A stretch of DNA of 46,612 bases from an uncultured Brevibacillus sp. (GCA_946402065.1 CAMIVR010000022.1:1-46612); one strand, 5' to 3'. Positions 1 to 8,480 are shown, counted from the stretch's first letter. Numbers and translations: made by a program. The notes: a model not told the origin generated them from the letters alone.

Positions 1-11
1 GAACGTCGACC

Positions 12-761
12 ATGCTGTCAATCGATGATCTGGAAAAAGTATTTGGAACGACCGCAGCAGTCGATCGCGTATCGTTCCGTATTGAAAAAGGGGAGACATA
101 CGGCCTTGTCGGTGAATCAGGTTCGGGCAAGAGCACGATCGGAAACATGATTTGCGGATTGTTGGAACCGACCCGAGGGAACATCACGTTTCAAAACCAG
201 GACCTGTGGAAAAGCGGACGATACACCCGTCCCAGACCGGGCAGCCTGCAAGTAGTTTTCCAGGATCCGCAATCATCATTGGACATCCGCATGAACATTC
301 GCCAGATTATCACCGAACCGCTGCGCGCCCTGCCGAGAGCAGAAGCGAAACACCGATCATCAGCGGACTTCCTCAGCAGCCTCGTGCGTCGCGTCGGCTT
401 GCACGAAGACCATCTGTCCCGTTACCCGCACGAATTTTCCGGGGGGCAGCGCCAGCGGATCGCCATCGCCAGGGCGATCATCACTGAGCCGGATTTCATC
501 ATTCTCGACGAGCCGACGTCAGCGCTCGACATTTCCATTCAGGCGCAAATCCTGAATTTGCTCAAGTCACTGCAGCAGGAGCGCGAACTCACTTATCTGT
601 TTATTTCCCATGACATGTCAGTCATCCGTTATATGTGCGACCGGGTTGGCGTGCTCTATCACGGCAGGCTGATCGAAGAGAATGAAGCGGAAGCATTTTT
701 TACCGATCCGCGCGAGGCGTATTCCCAGCGGCTCTTGTCCAGTCTGCCGACGTTGAACTGA
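12..761 (+). CDS. Peptide/nickel-type ABC transporter ATP-binding protein (OppF/DppF family)
   Basis: Energises import of oligopeptides or a similar substrate as the second ATPase of an Opp/Dpp-type system; cytoplasmic face of the membrane. Walker A GESGSGKST lies at residues 34-42, followed by the signature FSGGQRQR and Walker B ILDEPTSALD, then the H-loop region FISHDMS. At 249 residues it is shorter than typical OppF/DppF (over 300) because the C-terminal oligopeptide domain is nearly absent, which resembles NikE-like members. The ATG at 12 has no visible ribosome binding site and the frame is open to the left edge, so the true start could lie outside the window; the partner ATPase is probably just upstream. 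A strong terminator follows at 896. Substrate cannot be told from sequence. Confidence 0.88.
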   Translation: MLSIDDLEKVFGTTAAVDRVSFRIEKGETYGLVGESGSGKSTIGNMICGLLEPTRGNITFQNQDLWKSGRYTRPRPGSLQVVFQDPQSSLDIRMNIRQIITEPLRALPRAEAKHRSSADFLSSLVRRVGLHEDHLSRYPHEFSGGQRQRIAIARAIITEPDFIILDEPTSALDISIQAQILNLLKSLQQERELTYLFISHDMSVIRYMCDRVGVLYHGRLIEENEAEAFFTDPREAYSQRLLSSLPTLN

Positions 762-895
762 GCAAAACCGGCATGTCCGCTTTTCAGCAGTGGGAATGGC
801 TGACAGGCGAGGCGATTCTATCCTCTGGATATTGACATGGACCGTGGGGAGTAGCGCTTGTTATCGTTCGTCTCTGACCGGATGAGTACAGAGAG

Positions 896-933
896 CTTGC
901 CTGAACGCGATTTTCAGGCAAGTTTATTTTTTC
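896..933 (+). terminator. Intrinsic terminator of the ABC transporter operon
   Basis: A perfect 10-bp stem (CTTGCCTGAA at 896-905 with TTCAGGCAAG at 913-922) is followed directly by TTTATTTTTT. Confidence 0.88.
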
Positions 934-952
934 GTGCAAATAAGACCTAGGT

Positions 953-1297
953 GTGCAAACGTGGGTGCGGTGAAGGCGAGGGGGAATCGCCAAGAAGAGA
1001 ACACTTCGCAAGTGACAGCGCCCGCGAGGAAGTGTCTCAAGGCCGACTGTGAGCAGCCCCAAAAAGTGACGAAGGCCTTCGAAGCGTATTCCGAATACTT
1101 TTCGGGGACCCCAAGTCAAAAAAACGGAACTGCGCCCCAAAAGCCTCGAGGGACGTATCTCAAGGGTGTCGGTGGGGCGCAAAGATGTTCCGTTTTTTTG
1201 ATTGCAGTCTGGGTAGGCGCTGCCAAAAAGCTACGCTTATCTCTTCCTGGCGATTCCCTGGCTGTGGTGTCTCTCTCCCTCCGCGACAGCCCGAAAC
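953..1297 (+). repeat. Structured dispersed repeat, copy 1
   Basis: This segment matches the reverse strand of 42903-43338 at both ends. The 5' part shares GTGCAA.CGTGG, a GGCGA-loop-TCGCC hairpin, AAGAAGAGAACACT, GCAAGTGACAGCGCCC, TCAAGGCCGACT and CAAAAAGTGACG. The 3' end shares CTCTCCC.CC.CGACAGCCCG. The middle differs in length but both copies carry a hairpin built on AAAACGG.AC / GT.CCGTTTT. Here the central stem (about 1118-1200) is long enough to look like a terminator with A-rich and T-rich flanks. Open frames across it are not convincing genes. It reads in the same direction as kynA and ends about 280 bp before it. It may be a structured RNA or a non-autonomous mobile repeat; sequence alone does not decide. 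Confidence 0.75.
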
Positions 1298-1401
1298 AAT
1301 CCCCCTCCCTTCCACTGAACTTTCACAGATATAATTGACATCATGTCATATTCTTTGGTACGCTGTTCTCATTCAGTACATTTTTTGCAAAAAAGGAGGG
1401 A

Positions 1402-1531
1402 ATGCATGCACATTTTGCACTAACAGGCACTTCTGAAGGAAATGAAGATCAGGTGAGATTAGCTGAGATGAGCTCGTATAGCACAGCGTTTTATCTTCAC
1501 CCTGCGTTTATATACATGATTGGAAACAAAT
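1402..1531 (+). other. kynA leader region with possible short leader ORFs
   Basis: A near-perfect ribosome binding site, AAAAGGAGGG at 1391-1400, sits 180 bases before kynA but does not serve it. It is well spaced for the ATG at 1406, which gives only five codons (M-H-I-L-H-stop). It is badly spaced for the ATG at 1402, which gives a 43-codon frame ending at 1531. TTGACA at 1335-1340 could be a -35 element, but the -10 is weak (TACGCT at 1359). A leader peptide controlling kynA is possible but unproven; there is no run of Trp codons. Confidence 0.3.
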
Positions 1532-1578
1532 GAAAAAGGGATTACCGATACAATCACAAAATCCAAGGGGGAATCCGG

Positions 1579-2436
1579 ATGTCGCAAGCACACGAGAACA
1601 GCCAGACAAACGAGAGTGGGGTGGAGGAGAAGATTCATACGGATTTTAAAAAGGACATGACGTATGGGGATTACCTCCATCTGGATCAACTGTTATCAAG
1701 CCAGGTCAGACTGTCCGACCATCACGATGAAATGCTGTTTATCGTCATCCACCAGGTGAGCGAATTGTGGATGAAGCAGATTCTGCACGAAGTGTCGGCA
1801 GCGACGCAGAGCATTCAGAACGACGACCTGGAGCCTGCATTTAAAATGCTTTCCCGCGTCTCCCGGATTCAGCAGCAGCTCATCAAGTCGTGGGATGTCC
1901 TGTCGACGCTGACGCCGGCCGAATACATGCAGTTCCGTGACAAGCTCGGGTATGCTTCGGGGTTCCAATCGTACCAAAATCGGTTGATTGAATTTTCACT
2001 CGGTTATAAAAATCCGCACGTATTGGCCGTCTACGAGCACCAGCCTGAGCTGCACCAGCGATTGGAAGCGGCGCTGTCTGCTCCGAGCATTTACGATTAC
2101 GCGATTATGGCGATGGCCAAGCGCGGCCTGACTGTCGACCCGGAAACGCTCAACCGCGACTGGTCGCAGCACTATCAACCGAATGCCAGTGTCGAGCTGG
2201 CCTGGCTCACCGTCTATCGAAATGTCAACCAATACTGGGACTTGTACGAGCTCGCCGAAAAGCTCGTGGATATCGCCAGTCAGCAGCAGCAGTGGCGCTT
2301 CAACCACATGAGTACGGTCGAGCGGATTATCGGTTTCAAAACGGGAACAGGGGGCTCATCTGGCGTAACGTACTTGCGGAAAGCTCTGGATCACCGCTAC
2401 TTCCCTGAATTGTGGAGTCTGCGGACCTTGCTGTAA
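1579..2436 (+). CDS. kynA: Tryptophan 2,3-dioxygenase
   Basis: Heme enzyme that opens the indole ring of L-tryptophan with O2 to give N-formylkynurenine, the first step of the kynurenine pathway; cytoplasmic homotetramer. The 285 residues match the family length. Diagnostic stretches are [13 protein letters not shown] near the N-terminus, [20 protein letters not shown], the substrate loop [11 protein letters not shown], and the C-terminal FPELWSLR. The start at 1579 has AAGGGGGA at 1563-1570. No kynB or kynU is adjacent, so the rest of the pathway must be elsewhere or the product is handled differently. A terminator follows at 2493. The gene is preceded by the structured repeat at 953-1297 and an unusual leader. 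Confidence 0.95.
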   Translation: MSQAHENSQTNESGVEEKIHTDFKKDMTYGDYLHLDQLLSSQVRLSDHHDEMLFIVIHQVSELWMKQILHEVSAATQSIQNDDLEPAFKMLSRVSRIQQQLIKSWDVLSTLTPAEYMQFRDKLGYASGFQSYQNRLIEFSLGYKNPHVLAVYEHQPELHQRLEAALSAPSIYDYAIMAMAKRGLTVDPETLNRDWSQHYQPNASVELAWLTVYRNVNQYWDLYELAEKLVDIASQQQQWRFNHMSTVERIIGFKTGTGGSSGVTYLRKALDHRYFPELWSLRTLL

Positions 2437-2492
2437 GCAGGGGGGAGAGGGACGGCTTTCTTGCCCGAAGTCAGGTATGTGACCAATAAAAC

Positions 2493-2533
2493 AAAGGCGT
2501 CTACGCTTGACTGTCAAGCAAGACGCCTTTTTC
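2493..2533 (+). terminator. Terminator between kynA and the converging blaR-like gene
   Basis: AAAGGCGTC (2493-2501) pairs with GACGCCTTT (2522-2530), and inside it GCTTGAC pairs with GTCAAGC. A T-run follows on the plus strand and a T-rich run (TTTGTTTTAT) on the minus strand, so it can stop transcription from both sides. Confidence 0.85.
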
Positions 2534-2561
2534 AACGATTTGTGCCAACGGGCTGCGATTT

Positions 2562-4850
2562 CTATCGACGGTCCCAATTTTTGAAATCTACTGGTTTTTC
2601 TTGTATCAAGGCTGTGACAATCTCATTTTGTCCCGGTTCGTTTTCTGTGAACGTCACCTTGAAGATAACATCGTTTTCCGCCCAGAAGTAGCTTTCATAA
2701 TCGGGATCCTGCGGACGGCTCAGTGGCCCGTCACCCTTGTATTTGACGGTTTTAAACACTTCTTTGCCCCCGAGTGTTAACCCATTTACTTTCACGGCAA
2801 ATTTCTCGCCATCGATGCGGGAAAAATCAACGCTTCGGTTCTTTTTGATCTCCGCGAAGATGCTGCTGTCTTTGATTTGGTAGAGAGAGAAACCTTTGAT
2901 TCCCTTCGTTTGTTTATCCATGCTGTTATATTGTATGCCAATGGTCTTTTTCTCAAAGTCTTGCCCGTTTTCCGTATAGCTGAAATTGGTCTTTTTGGTC
3001 ACATAGGCTTCGACTGCTTTAAACTTCCCGAGCAGTTGCAGTGGGAGCTTGGGTGTAAATCCGAGTGGTTCGGTGACATTTTGGAAATCTTCTGCATCGT
3101 AGATTGGTGTGATAAACATGTCCCCGGCTTTGTATCGTTCATTCATTTTTTGATCCGGTATTTTCATCGAAGAGACAAGCGATGAAACGTTTTGCTCGGT
3201 TAACGGATTGCTCCCAACAGTGCCCAAATGCTCTTCGATTTGATACTGGACCCCGTTATCCTGCCAGATATAATACCTGTCCTCGAACCCATCCTTATTT
3301 ACGGTCACCTTCAAGACTTCCGTTCCCTTCATGTGCAATGTCGCCTTTTTGATATCCAGGTTGCTGGCTGGCTTCTGGTTTTCGCCCGGATTTTTTGCCG
3401 CCTGTTCAATAGCTTGATACGTGGCTTCGAGTCCGGTTGCACCGTTTTCTGCGGACAAGCTAAAGCTTGCAGCCAGGATATCCCTTCCTTCAGCTGTTTT
3501 ACCCTCGTACTTTACAAAATGGAGGGTCGCTTTGGTTAACGTTTTATCGCCCGGATTTTTTGGGCTAAGCAGTGCACTTACAAACTTGTACCCATCGGGG
3601 AGTACATCAGGAGCTTTAAATGTAAAATCAGCTACTTTAACAGCCTTCTCCAAATTGTTATAGCTTGGATAAGCGGTATCAAACAGCGGCCGACTTTTTC
3701 CTGTTGCCTTTGACTCTGCCGGACTGCTGACCGTTGCGGGGGTGGCAGCATTGGTAAGTGCTGTTGCACCCAAGCAGGCGACACAAATAACTGCGAGGGC
3801 CGACAATTTGTACGATCCCTTTTTAAACGACTTTATCATGGTAATTCTCCTTTTCAATTCATTTTGACTGTTGGATCCAAAAAAAGACAGCAGGTGCGGG
3901 TGGGCAGGTTTGGCCGAAAAAAACGCGACACATTCAAGAATGGTCATCCCGTAGGGTACAGCTTCAGCTTCGCCCAAAACCTCCAGCGCGTAAGCATCGC
4001 AAGCCAGCTCTCTGTCTGTTTTCATCCTTTTGATACACATCCAGACGAGCGGATTGATCCAGTGCAGAGCCAGCACGAAGCTGCCCAACGCATTCCAGAT
4101 GTGGTCTCTTCGTTTGAGATGAGCCAGTTCATGGGCAAAAATATGGGTAAGGTGAGAACGGCTCAGCTCCAAGCAGATCGCTTTCGGTACGTAAATCCGG
4201 GGACGAATCAGCCCGAAAATATGGGGGCTTTTCCAGATGGCTCCCGTGTAGACGGGGATTGGTTTTTTTATGCCGAATTTTTTCCGGCAATCATCCAGGA
4301 CGGACAGGATATGCGGATCGTCGACCAATGTGAACGTGCTCGCTCTTCTGTTCAGCTTCCACATGAACTGGAGCAAATAGGCCACGATGGTCAATGCTCC
4401 TGCAAGCCAGACGGTGGCAATGATTTGCCAACCGAGAGAATATCGCTCGGCGGTAAGCGGCTCACTTTTCGGCACGTCATCTAACGGAACTGCTGTCGAT
4501 AACAGATGATTTTTTTCAGCTGTCGTGGTATCATTTTTTGTAGGTATTTTTTTCTCTTGGCTGTTTTGTGTGAATTCTTTTGGCGAGCTTGCATCATCAA
4601 AAGGAAAGATCACAGAAGCAGCTTTTTTTATGTCTGTGACGGATTGCAGCACATGAAACATACTTACAGGACTGTTCGGAAAATCAGGAACGATCAGTCG
4701 CAACAACACGATCAGCCACAGCACATGCTGTATGCGGGCAGTGAGGCGGGATTGAAACAGCTTCTGAACAGCCAGCACCACCAGTGCGACTGCACTCGCC
4801 ATAAGGGTAGAGTAGAGGAACCACATAAAAACATCGCATAGAATATCCAT
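2562..4850 (-). CDS. M56-family membrane metallopeptidase sensor (BlaR1/MecR1-like) without penicillin-binding domain
   Basis: Likely signal transducer that inactivates the BlaI-type repressor encoded just upstream. The N-terminal third has several membrane segments (about residues 10-30, 40-55, 140-165, 255-275) and the zinc-peptidase motif HELAH with the first His at residue 240, followed by KRRDH. A further hydrophobic segment near residue 350 precedes about 400 extracellular residues. That domain is not the beta-lactam-binding domain of BlaR1: I see no SxxK/KTG arrangement, and it reads like two related halves of a DUF4367/anti-sigma-type fold. The signal sensed is therefore probably not a beta-lactam. 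Ribosome binding site GAGGG precedes the ATG. It lies 40 bp after the repressor gene, in one operon. Confidence 0.82.
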   Translation of the reverse strand: MDILCDVFMWFLYSTLMASAVALVVLAVQKLFQSRLTARIQHVLWLIVLLRLIVPDFPNSPVSMFHVLQSVTDIKKAASVIFPFDDASSPKEFTQNSQEKKIPTKNDTTTAEKNHLLSTAVPLDDVPKSEPLTAERYSLGWQIIATVWLAGALTIVAYLLQFMWKLNRRASTFTLVDDPHILSVLDDCRKKFGIKKPIPVYTGAIWKSPHIFGLIRPRIYVPKAICLELSRSHLTHIFAHELAHLKRRDHIWNALGSFVLALHWINPLVWMCIKRMKTDRELACDAYALEVLGEAEAVPYGMTILECVAFFSAKPAHPHLLSFFGSNSQNELKRRITMIKSFKKGSYKLSALAVICVACLGATALTNAATPATVSSPAESKATGKSRPLFDTAYPSYNNLEKAVKVADFTFKAPDVLPDGYKFVSALLSPKNPGDKTLTKATLHFVKYEGKTAEGRDILAASFSLSAENGATGLEATYQAIEQAAKNPGENQKPASNLDIKKATLHMKGTEVLKVTVNKDGFEDRYYIWQDNGVQYQIEEHLGTVGSNPLTEQNVSSLVSSMKIPDQKMNERYKAGDMFITPIYDAEDFQNVTEPLGFTPKLPLQLLGKFKAVEAYVTKKTNFSYTENGQDFEKKTIGIQYNSMDKQTKGIKGFSLYQIKDSSIFAEIKKNRSVDFSRIDGEKFAVKVNGLTLGGKEVFKTVKYKGDGPLSRPQDPDYESYFWAENDVIFKVTFTENEPGQNEIVTALIQEKPVDFKNWDRR

Positions 4851-4890
4851 TGTCTTTTTCCCTCTTTATTCAAGATTTCTAGCGATTTGC

Positions 4891-5298
4891 TTATGTCTGA
4901 GTGCCGTTATCGCTGTCGTTGTTCTTCTCCTGCTTTTCCTTGAGAATCTGTTGAAGCTGTTCAATCTCTTTCGGGGACAATTGGGCTTCCTCCAAAAAAT
5001 TCGTTACCAAGGTACCAGCCGCACCGTCAAACACCCGCTTTAAAAAAGACCTGCTCTCGGCTTTCACGCAATCCGCTTCCGAAACCAGCGGGAAATACTG
5101 ATAGCTTCTGCCGATTCGTTCAAAACCGATCGCTTTTTTCTGCAAAAGCCTGTTGATGAAAGTGCGAACCGTCCGATCGCTCCACTCGTTGTCCGCGGGT
5201 AATTGGAGCACAATGTGTTCAGCGGTGATCGGGTGCTGCTTCCAGATGACCTTCATGATTTCCCATTCCGCTTCAGATACCTTTGGAATACTGCGCAT
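4891..5298 (-). CDS. BlaI/MecI/CopY-family transcriptional repressor
   Basis: Winged-helix repressor of 135 residues. The N-terminal helix SEAEWEIMKVIWKQHPITAEHIV and WSDRTVRTFINRLLQKKAIGFERIGRSYQYFPLVS are typical of BlaI/MecI; the C-terminal half is the dimerisation and protease-target region. The ATG at 5298 has AGGTGAG upstream. It lies directly downstream of two TACA-NN-TGTA dyads, one overlapping its own promoter, so autoregulation is expected. Its partner is the M56 sensor peptidase at 2562-4850. In the known family the peptidase cleaves or triggers cleavage of the repressor when the external signal is bound. Confidence 0.92.
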   Translation of the reverse strand: MRSIPKVSEAEWEIMKVIWKQHPITAEHIVLQLPADNEWSDRTVRTFINRLLQKKAIGFERIGRSYQYFPLVSEADCVKAESRSFLKRVFDGAAGTLVTNFLEEAQLSPKEIEQLQQILKEKQEKNNDSDNGTQT

Positions 5299-5329
5299 AT
5301 GCTCACCTGCCTTTCAATGGATTTTTTCA

Positions 5330-5343
5330 TTTACAGTTGTAAA
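5330..5343. promoter_or_regulatory. BlaI-type operator 2
   Basis: TTTACA-GT-TGTAAA, a second dyad with the same TACA/TGTA half-sites, centred 33 bp from operator 1 (about three helical turns) and between the promoter and the repressor start. Confidence 0.78.
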
Positions 5344-5360
5344 CGAATGGAACGAGATTA

Positions 5361-5389
5361 ATATTACAAATGTAATCGTAAATTGTCAA
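5361..5389 (-). promoter_or_regulatory. SigA-type promoter of the blaI-like operon
   Basis: On the minus strand TTGACA (5389-5384) and TAATAT (5366-5361) are separated by exactly 17 bases. The operator at 5363-5376 lies between and over these elements. Confidence 0.75.
5363..5376. promoter_or_regulatory. BlaI-type operator 1
   Basis: ATTACA-AA-TGTAAT, a perfect dyad containing the TACA/TGTA half-sites bound by BlaI/MecI proteins. It overlaps the -10 element and spacer of the promoter. Confidence 0.8.
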
Positions 5390-5411
5390 GGTGGGGTCGA
5401 AAGTTTTTTTT

Positions 5412-5455
5412 AAAAAAACAACCCGTTCTCCAAGTGAGTGAGCAGAACGGGGTTG
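5412..5455 (-). terminator. Intrinsic terminator downstream of the MFS gene
   Basis: Read on the minus strand, AACCCCGTTCT pairs with AGAACGGGTT and is followed by GTTTTTTT. It separates the MFS gene from the BlaI operon. Confidence 0.85.
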
Positions 5456-5594
5456 AAAGAAACGCATTTTGACATTGCCAGCGGATGACAGAGAGCATTA
5501 CTGCCATTGCTGAGTTGAAGTGTTTCTGAATGTTATCATGACTTGCTCGAAGCCACCCACTTCAAACGCTTTGGAGCGGAAGGTGGGGGAGGGT

Positions 5595-6833
5595 TCACGA
5601 GCTTACCTGCTTGCCGGGGGAGTTTGTGGGTGAAGCAGCATTGCCGGGAGCAGGAATGAACCGCTGCAATCTGACTTTCAACACGATCGCAGTCACGATC
5701 AGCAGCGCGCCATTGACGATAAATACGAGGCGAATCGGGATCAAGCCGCCCATATAGCCACCGAGCACCGGGCCGATGAGCGTCGCCAGCTGCGTCGCGG
5801 ATTGGTTGAGGCCAAACGCCCGGCCGCGAAAATCCTGATCGGTCACTTTGACGATTAAGGCATTGAGGGCCGGATAGACTGCGGCAAAGAACAAGCCGTA
5901 GGCAAAGCGCAATATGCCGAACCCGTACAGATTGGTAAAGAAGAATTGCAGCAGGTTGCCGATCCCGCCGCCCAACAGGCCGATGAACAGCACTTTGCTG
6001 AAGCCGATCCGCGAGCCGAATTTTCCCCACCGCGGGGCCGCCAGAACAGTAGCGATTCCCACCGCCGAGAAGATGATCCCCGCGCTGAGCGAAGCATCTT
6101 GCTTGCTCGCACCAAGCTGCATCACGTAGACCGTCAAGAGCGGTTCCAGCAACATCACCGAGATCGTAATAATCATGGCCAATCCCATGACCATCATCAA
6201 TGGCCGATTGGCGAATGCGCAGCGGAGATCTTCGCGTACGTTGGAACGCGTCCCCGTCCGGTTTTCCTGCTTTTCTTTGGCAAACACCATAGCGATCAGG
6301 GCGGCTACCAGGACGACGCCGGCAGAAAACAGAAACGCTTCGCGATTGCCCCAGTAGTGGCTGACGAACCCGCCTACCATCGGCCCGACAATCCCACCGG
6401 TAGCACCTGATGTCGCCATTACGCCTAGCGCATAGCCGACGTGCTTTTCCGGTGTATTCGTCGCAACCAGTGCGATGGCAGCAGGGACATAACCCGCCAA
6501 CAATCCTTGCAGAACGCGAAGCAGAATGAAAATGTACGGGTCAGTCACCAGGTAGTTCAAAAAATACAACACGGCCAAGCTCAACCCTGACCGTATCAAC
6601 ATGGGCTTTCGCCCGTATTTGTCTGCGAGCGATCCCCAGAACGGCGAGATCAGTGCGCTGACCAGAAAGGTTATGCCAAAGGATACGCCCGACCACAGCT
6701 CCAGATGGTCGACTACACCTAGCGACGAATGCAGAAAGAGCGGTAAAAACGGAATCGAAATGGAATACGCAGTACTACAAAAAAACACCCCCAGCCATAA
6801 AACGATCAAATTTGTTTTCCATGAAAAAGACAT
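5595..6833 (-). CDS. MFS drug-efflux transporter (DHA1 family, 12 TM)
   Basis: Proton-driven export of small hydrophobic compounds across the cytoplasmic membrane is the likely role. About 412 residues from the chosen ATG at 6833 (MSFSWKTNLIVLWLGVF). The A-motif loop GSLADKYGRKPML follows TM2, and TM5 carries the antiporter-type pattern GATGGIVGPMVGG. The frame continues upstream to 6950, but those 39 residues have no membrane or family character. The ribosome binding site at the chosen start is weak (AAAGG). A weak promoter (TTAGTC-16-TACAAT at 6966-6939, minus strand) would give an untranslated leader of about 100 bases carrying the hairpin at 6858-6907. Substrate unknown. Confidence 0.85.
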   Translation of the reverse strand: MSFSWKTNLIVLWLGVFFCSTAYSISIPFLPLFLHSSLGVVDHLELWSGVSFGITFLVSALISPFWGSLADKYGRKPMLIRSGLSLAVLYFLNYLVTDPYIFILLRVLQGLLAGYVPAAIALVATNTPEKHVGYALGVMATSGATGGIVGPMVGGFVSHYWGNREAFLFSAGVVLVAALIAMVFAKEKQENRTGTRSNVREDLRCAFANRPLMMVMGLAMIITISVMLLEPLLTVYVMQLGASKQDASLSAGIIFSAVGIATVLAAPRWGKFGSRIGFSKVLFIGLLGGGIGNLLQFFFTNLYGFGILRFAYGLFFAAVYPALNALIVKVTDQDFRGRAFGLNQSATQLATLIGPVLGGYMGGLIPIRLVFIVNGALLIVTAIVLKVRLQRFIPAPGNAASPTNSPGKQVSS

Positions 6834-6857
6834 TGTACACACGACCTTTGCAGAGTG

Positions 6858-6908
6858 AGGATTTCGCAAATGTCCAACGGCGTCCGGAAGCGGAGTTTGC
6901 AAAATCCT
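6858..6908 (-). promoter_or_regulatory. Leader hairpin upstream of the MFS gene
   Basis: AGGATTTCGCAAATGTCC (6858-6875) and the inverted, nearly identical GGAGTTTGCAAAATCCT (6892-6908) fold into one stem-loop 25-75 bases upstream of the start codon. Each arm is itself a version of the AGGATTTTGCAAAATCCT palindrome found elsewhere in intergenic DNA of this window. An attenuator role is an inference. Confidence 0.5.
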
Positions 6909-7135
6909 GTAAGTAAACGAACAACACCGATCGTTCTGATTGTAACACATTTTTTACGTAGACTAATTTTTTGTTCGGGAGATAATCGTGGAACGGTTGC
7001 GAATCAGCGAGGATAACGGAGGATTTCAACAATTTCCGGAGAATTAGTTAGAATCTTTTTATTCTTGTGACGAATTTGGATCGTACGACTGCACGAGCCG
7101 GGAACTCGTCGTCGCCAGGAAGGGTAACGAGGAAC

Positions 7136-8160
7136 ATGCTAGGGCGCTCCAGGCACATATCCATCCGGACGATTCTGATCTCGACATTTCTCTTGCTGAT
7201 GGTCTTCCCGATGATCGTCATCACCTATGTGACCTACAAGAAGGAAAACGAAATCTTTCGCGACCAGGTGAGCGGATTCATGCTGCAAACCGTCCAGCAG
7301 ACGCAGCACGCGCTCGACGCCAACCTGGAGGAAATCGACCGTCTCACGTGGCCGCTGTTGTACAGCAATTCGCTGCAATTCGTCAACGAGCGGATGGATA
7401 CTCCTTACAAGCTGGTCCAGGCGACGCAACGCTTCCGCAATTACGTCCTGCTGGAGCTGTTTCGCGGCCGGACGAATCACATTCGCTCGATTTATTTCAT
7501 TAACACCAACCGTGCGATTTTGACCACAGAAAGCGCCTTTGAATCGTTCGACCGGATCAATCAGAACAACTACGCCTACATTACCAATCAGTTGAAGACA
7601 AGTCCGCTGAAAATCCAGTGGTTCTCCGAAAAATTCTCCGTCATCCCCACGCGCAGCGGCTTTGCGTCGTCCGTCCACACCTCAGTCCTGGCCTCGCGCA
7701 TCGTCCTTGACCGAAATAACGCGGAACCGCTTGGGACTCTGTTCATCCAGTTCAACGACCGCTTCATCCATGATGTACTGAAAAACGTCAAGATTGGCCG
7801 GATGGGCAGCCTGCTGCTCCTGGATCCGTCGAGCGGCATCGTTTACAAGCAGGAATCCAAGCTGCTGGACAATCCGCTGATCAGTGATGCCCTGCGAAGC
7901 CTGCCGGAGGGTACGAGCGGCACAGTCACGATTGCGGACAACATGCTGCTTGCCTACGATACGTCGCGGATCAGCGGCTGGAAGATGGTCGCAGTCGTTC
8001 CACTGGATGAATTGACCTCATCCAACCAGGCAATTTTGCGGACCCTGCTGCTGATTGCAGCACTCGGCTCGCTGATTTCGATTTTCGTCTCGATCGCTCT
8101 TGCGACTTCGATCTCACGCCCCGTCGTCCGCTTGTCCCGGCTGATGTCGCAGGCGACCGC
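7136..8160 (+). pseudogene. YesM-like sensor histidine kinase, N-terminal half only
   Basis: The surviving part encodes an N-terminal membrane helix (ISTFLLLMVFPMIVITYVTY), a large extracellular Cache-type sensing region, a second membrane helix (LLLIAALGSLISIFVSIALA) and the first turn of a HAMP domain (SRPVVRLSRLM). This is typical of YesM-type kinases that sense sugars or oligosaccharides. The dimerisation and ATPase domains are missing: after about residue 340 the frame runs into the tail of a mannose-6-phosphate isomerase gene and stops at 8299. The ATG at 7136 is preferred to the GTG at 7067 because it begins the conserved MLGRSRHISIRT and has GAGG nearby. The partner YesN-type regulator is absent. 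Non-functional as a kinase. Confidence 0.8.
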
Positions 8161-8162
8161 TC

Positions 8163-8444
8163 TTTCAGTGTGCCCACGCCTTGCACGAGCATTTGCTGAC
8201 TTGTCGCTACTTTTCTGTCGAAAAGGTGGAGATGAAGAAGGGGGACTTTCGCTTCCGTACTGCGAAGCCGGGCAATCCCGATATACTTGTCATGGCTGAT
8301 GGCGAAGGAGCATTGTCTTACGGCCACGACAGCAATGCCCGCTTGCCTTTGCGTCAAGGGGAAGCGGTGCTCGTACCAGCCAGTCTGGCGGTGTACTCGG
8401 TTGCGACGTCTGGCGGTTTGAGGCTTTTGCGCGTCTACTATTAA
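8163..8444 (+). pseudogene. Class I mannose-6-phosphate isomerase (ManA), C-terminal fragment
   Basis: About 90 codons read in a different frame from the kinase: LHEHLLTCRYFSVEKVEM, then GDFRF, ILVMADGEGALSY, LPLRQGEAVLVPASLAVYSV and a final LRLLRVYY. This is the C-terminal cupin of type I phosphomannose isomerases; the metal-binding catalytic domain is missing. It directly abuts the truncated kinase, so a deletion took the end of one gene and most of the other. A TTG at 8181 gives an open frame but no ribosome binding site supports translation. Confidence 0.72.
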
Positions 8445-8480
8445 AGGTTTTATCGATACAAAAAGTCTTCGATCGAGGTG

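Noticed and set aside
784..1338. Open frames of 130-135 codons on both strands over the structured repeat
   Set aside because: They follow the inverted repeats and are low-complexity; no ribosome binding site, no family, and copy 2 does not preserve the frame except in the most conserved DNA.
2562..4850. Beta-lactam sensor BlaR1 with a beta-lactamase nearby
   Set aside because: The C-terminal domain lacks penicillin-binding motifs and no beta-lactamase gene is in the window.
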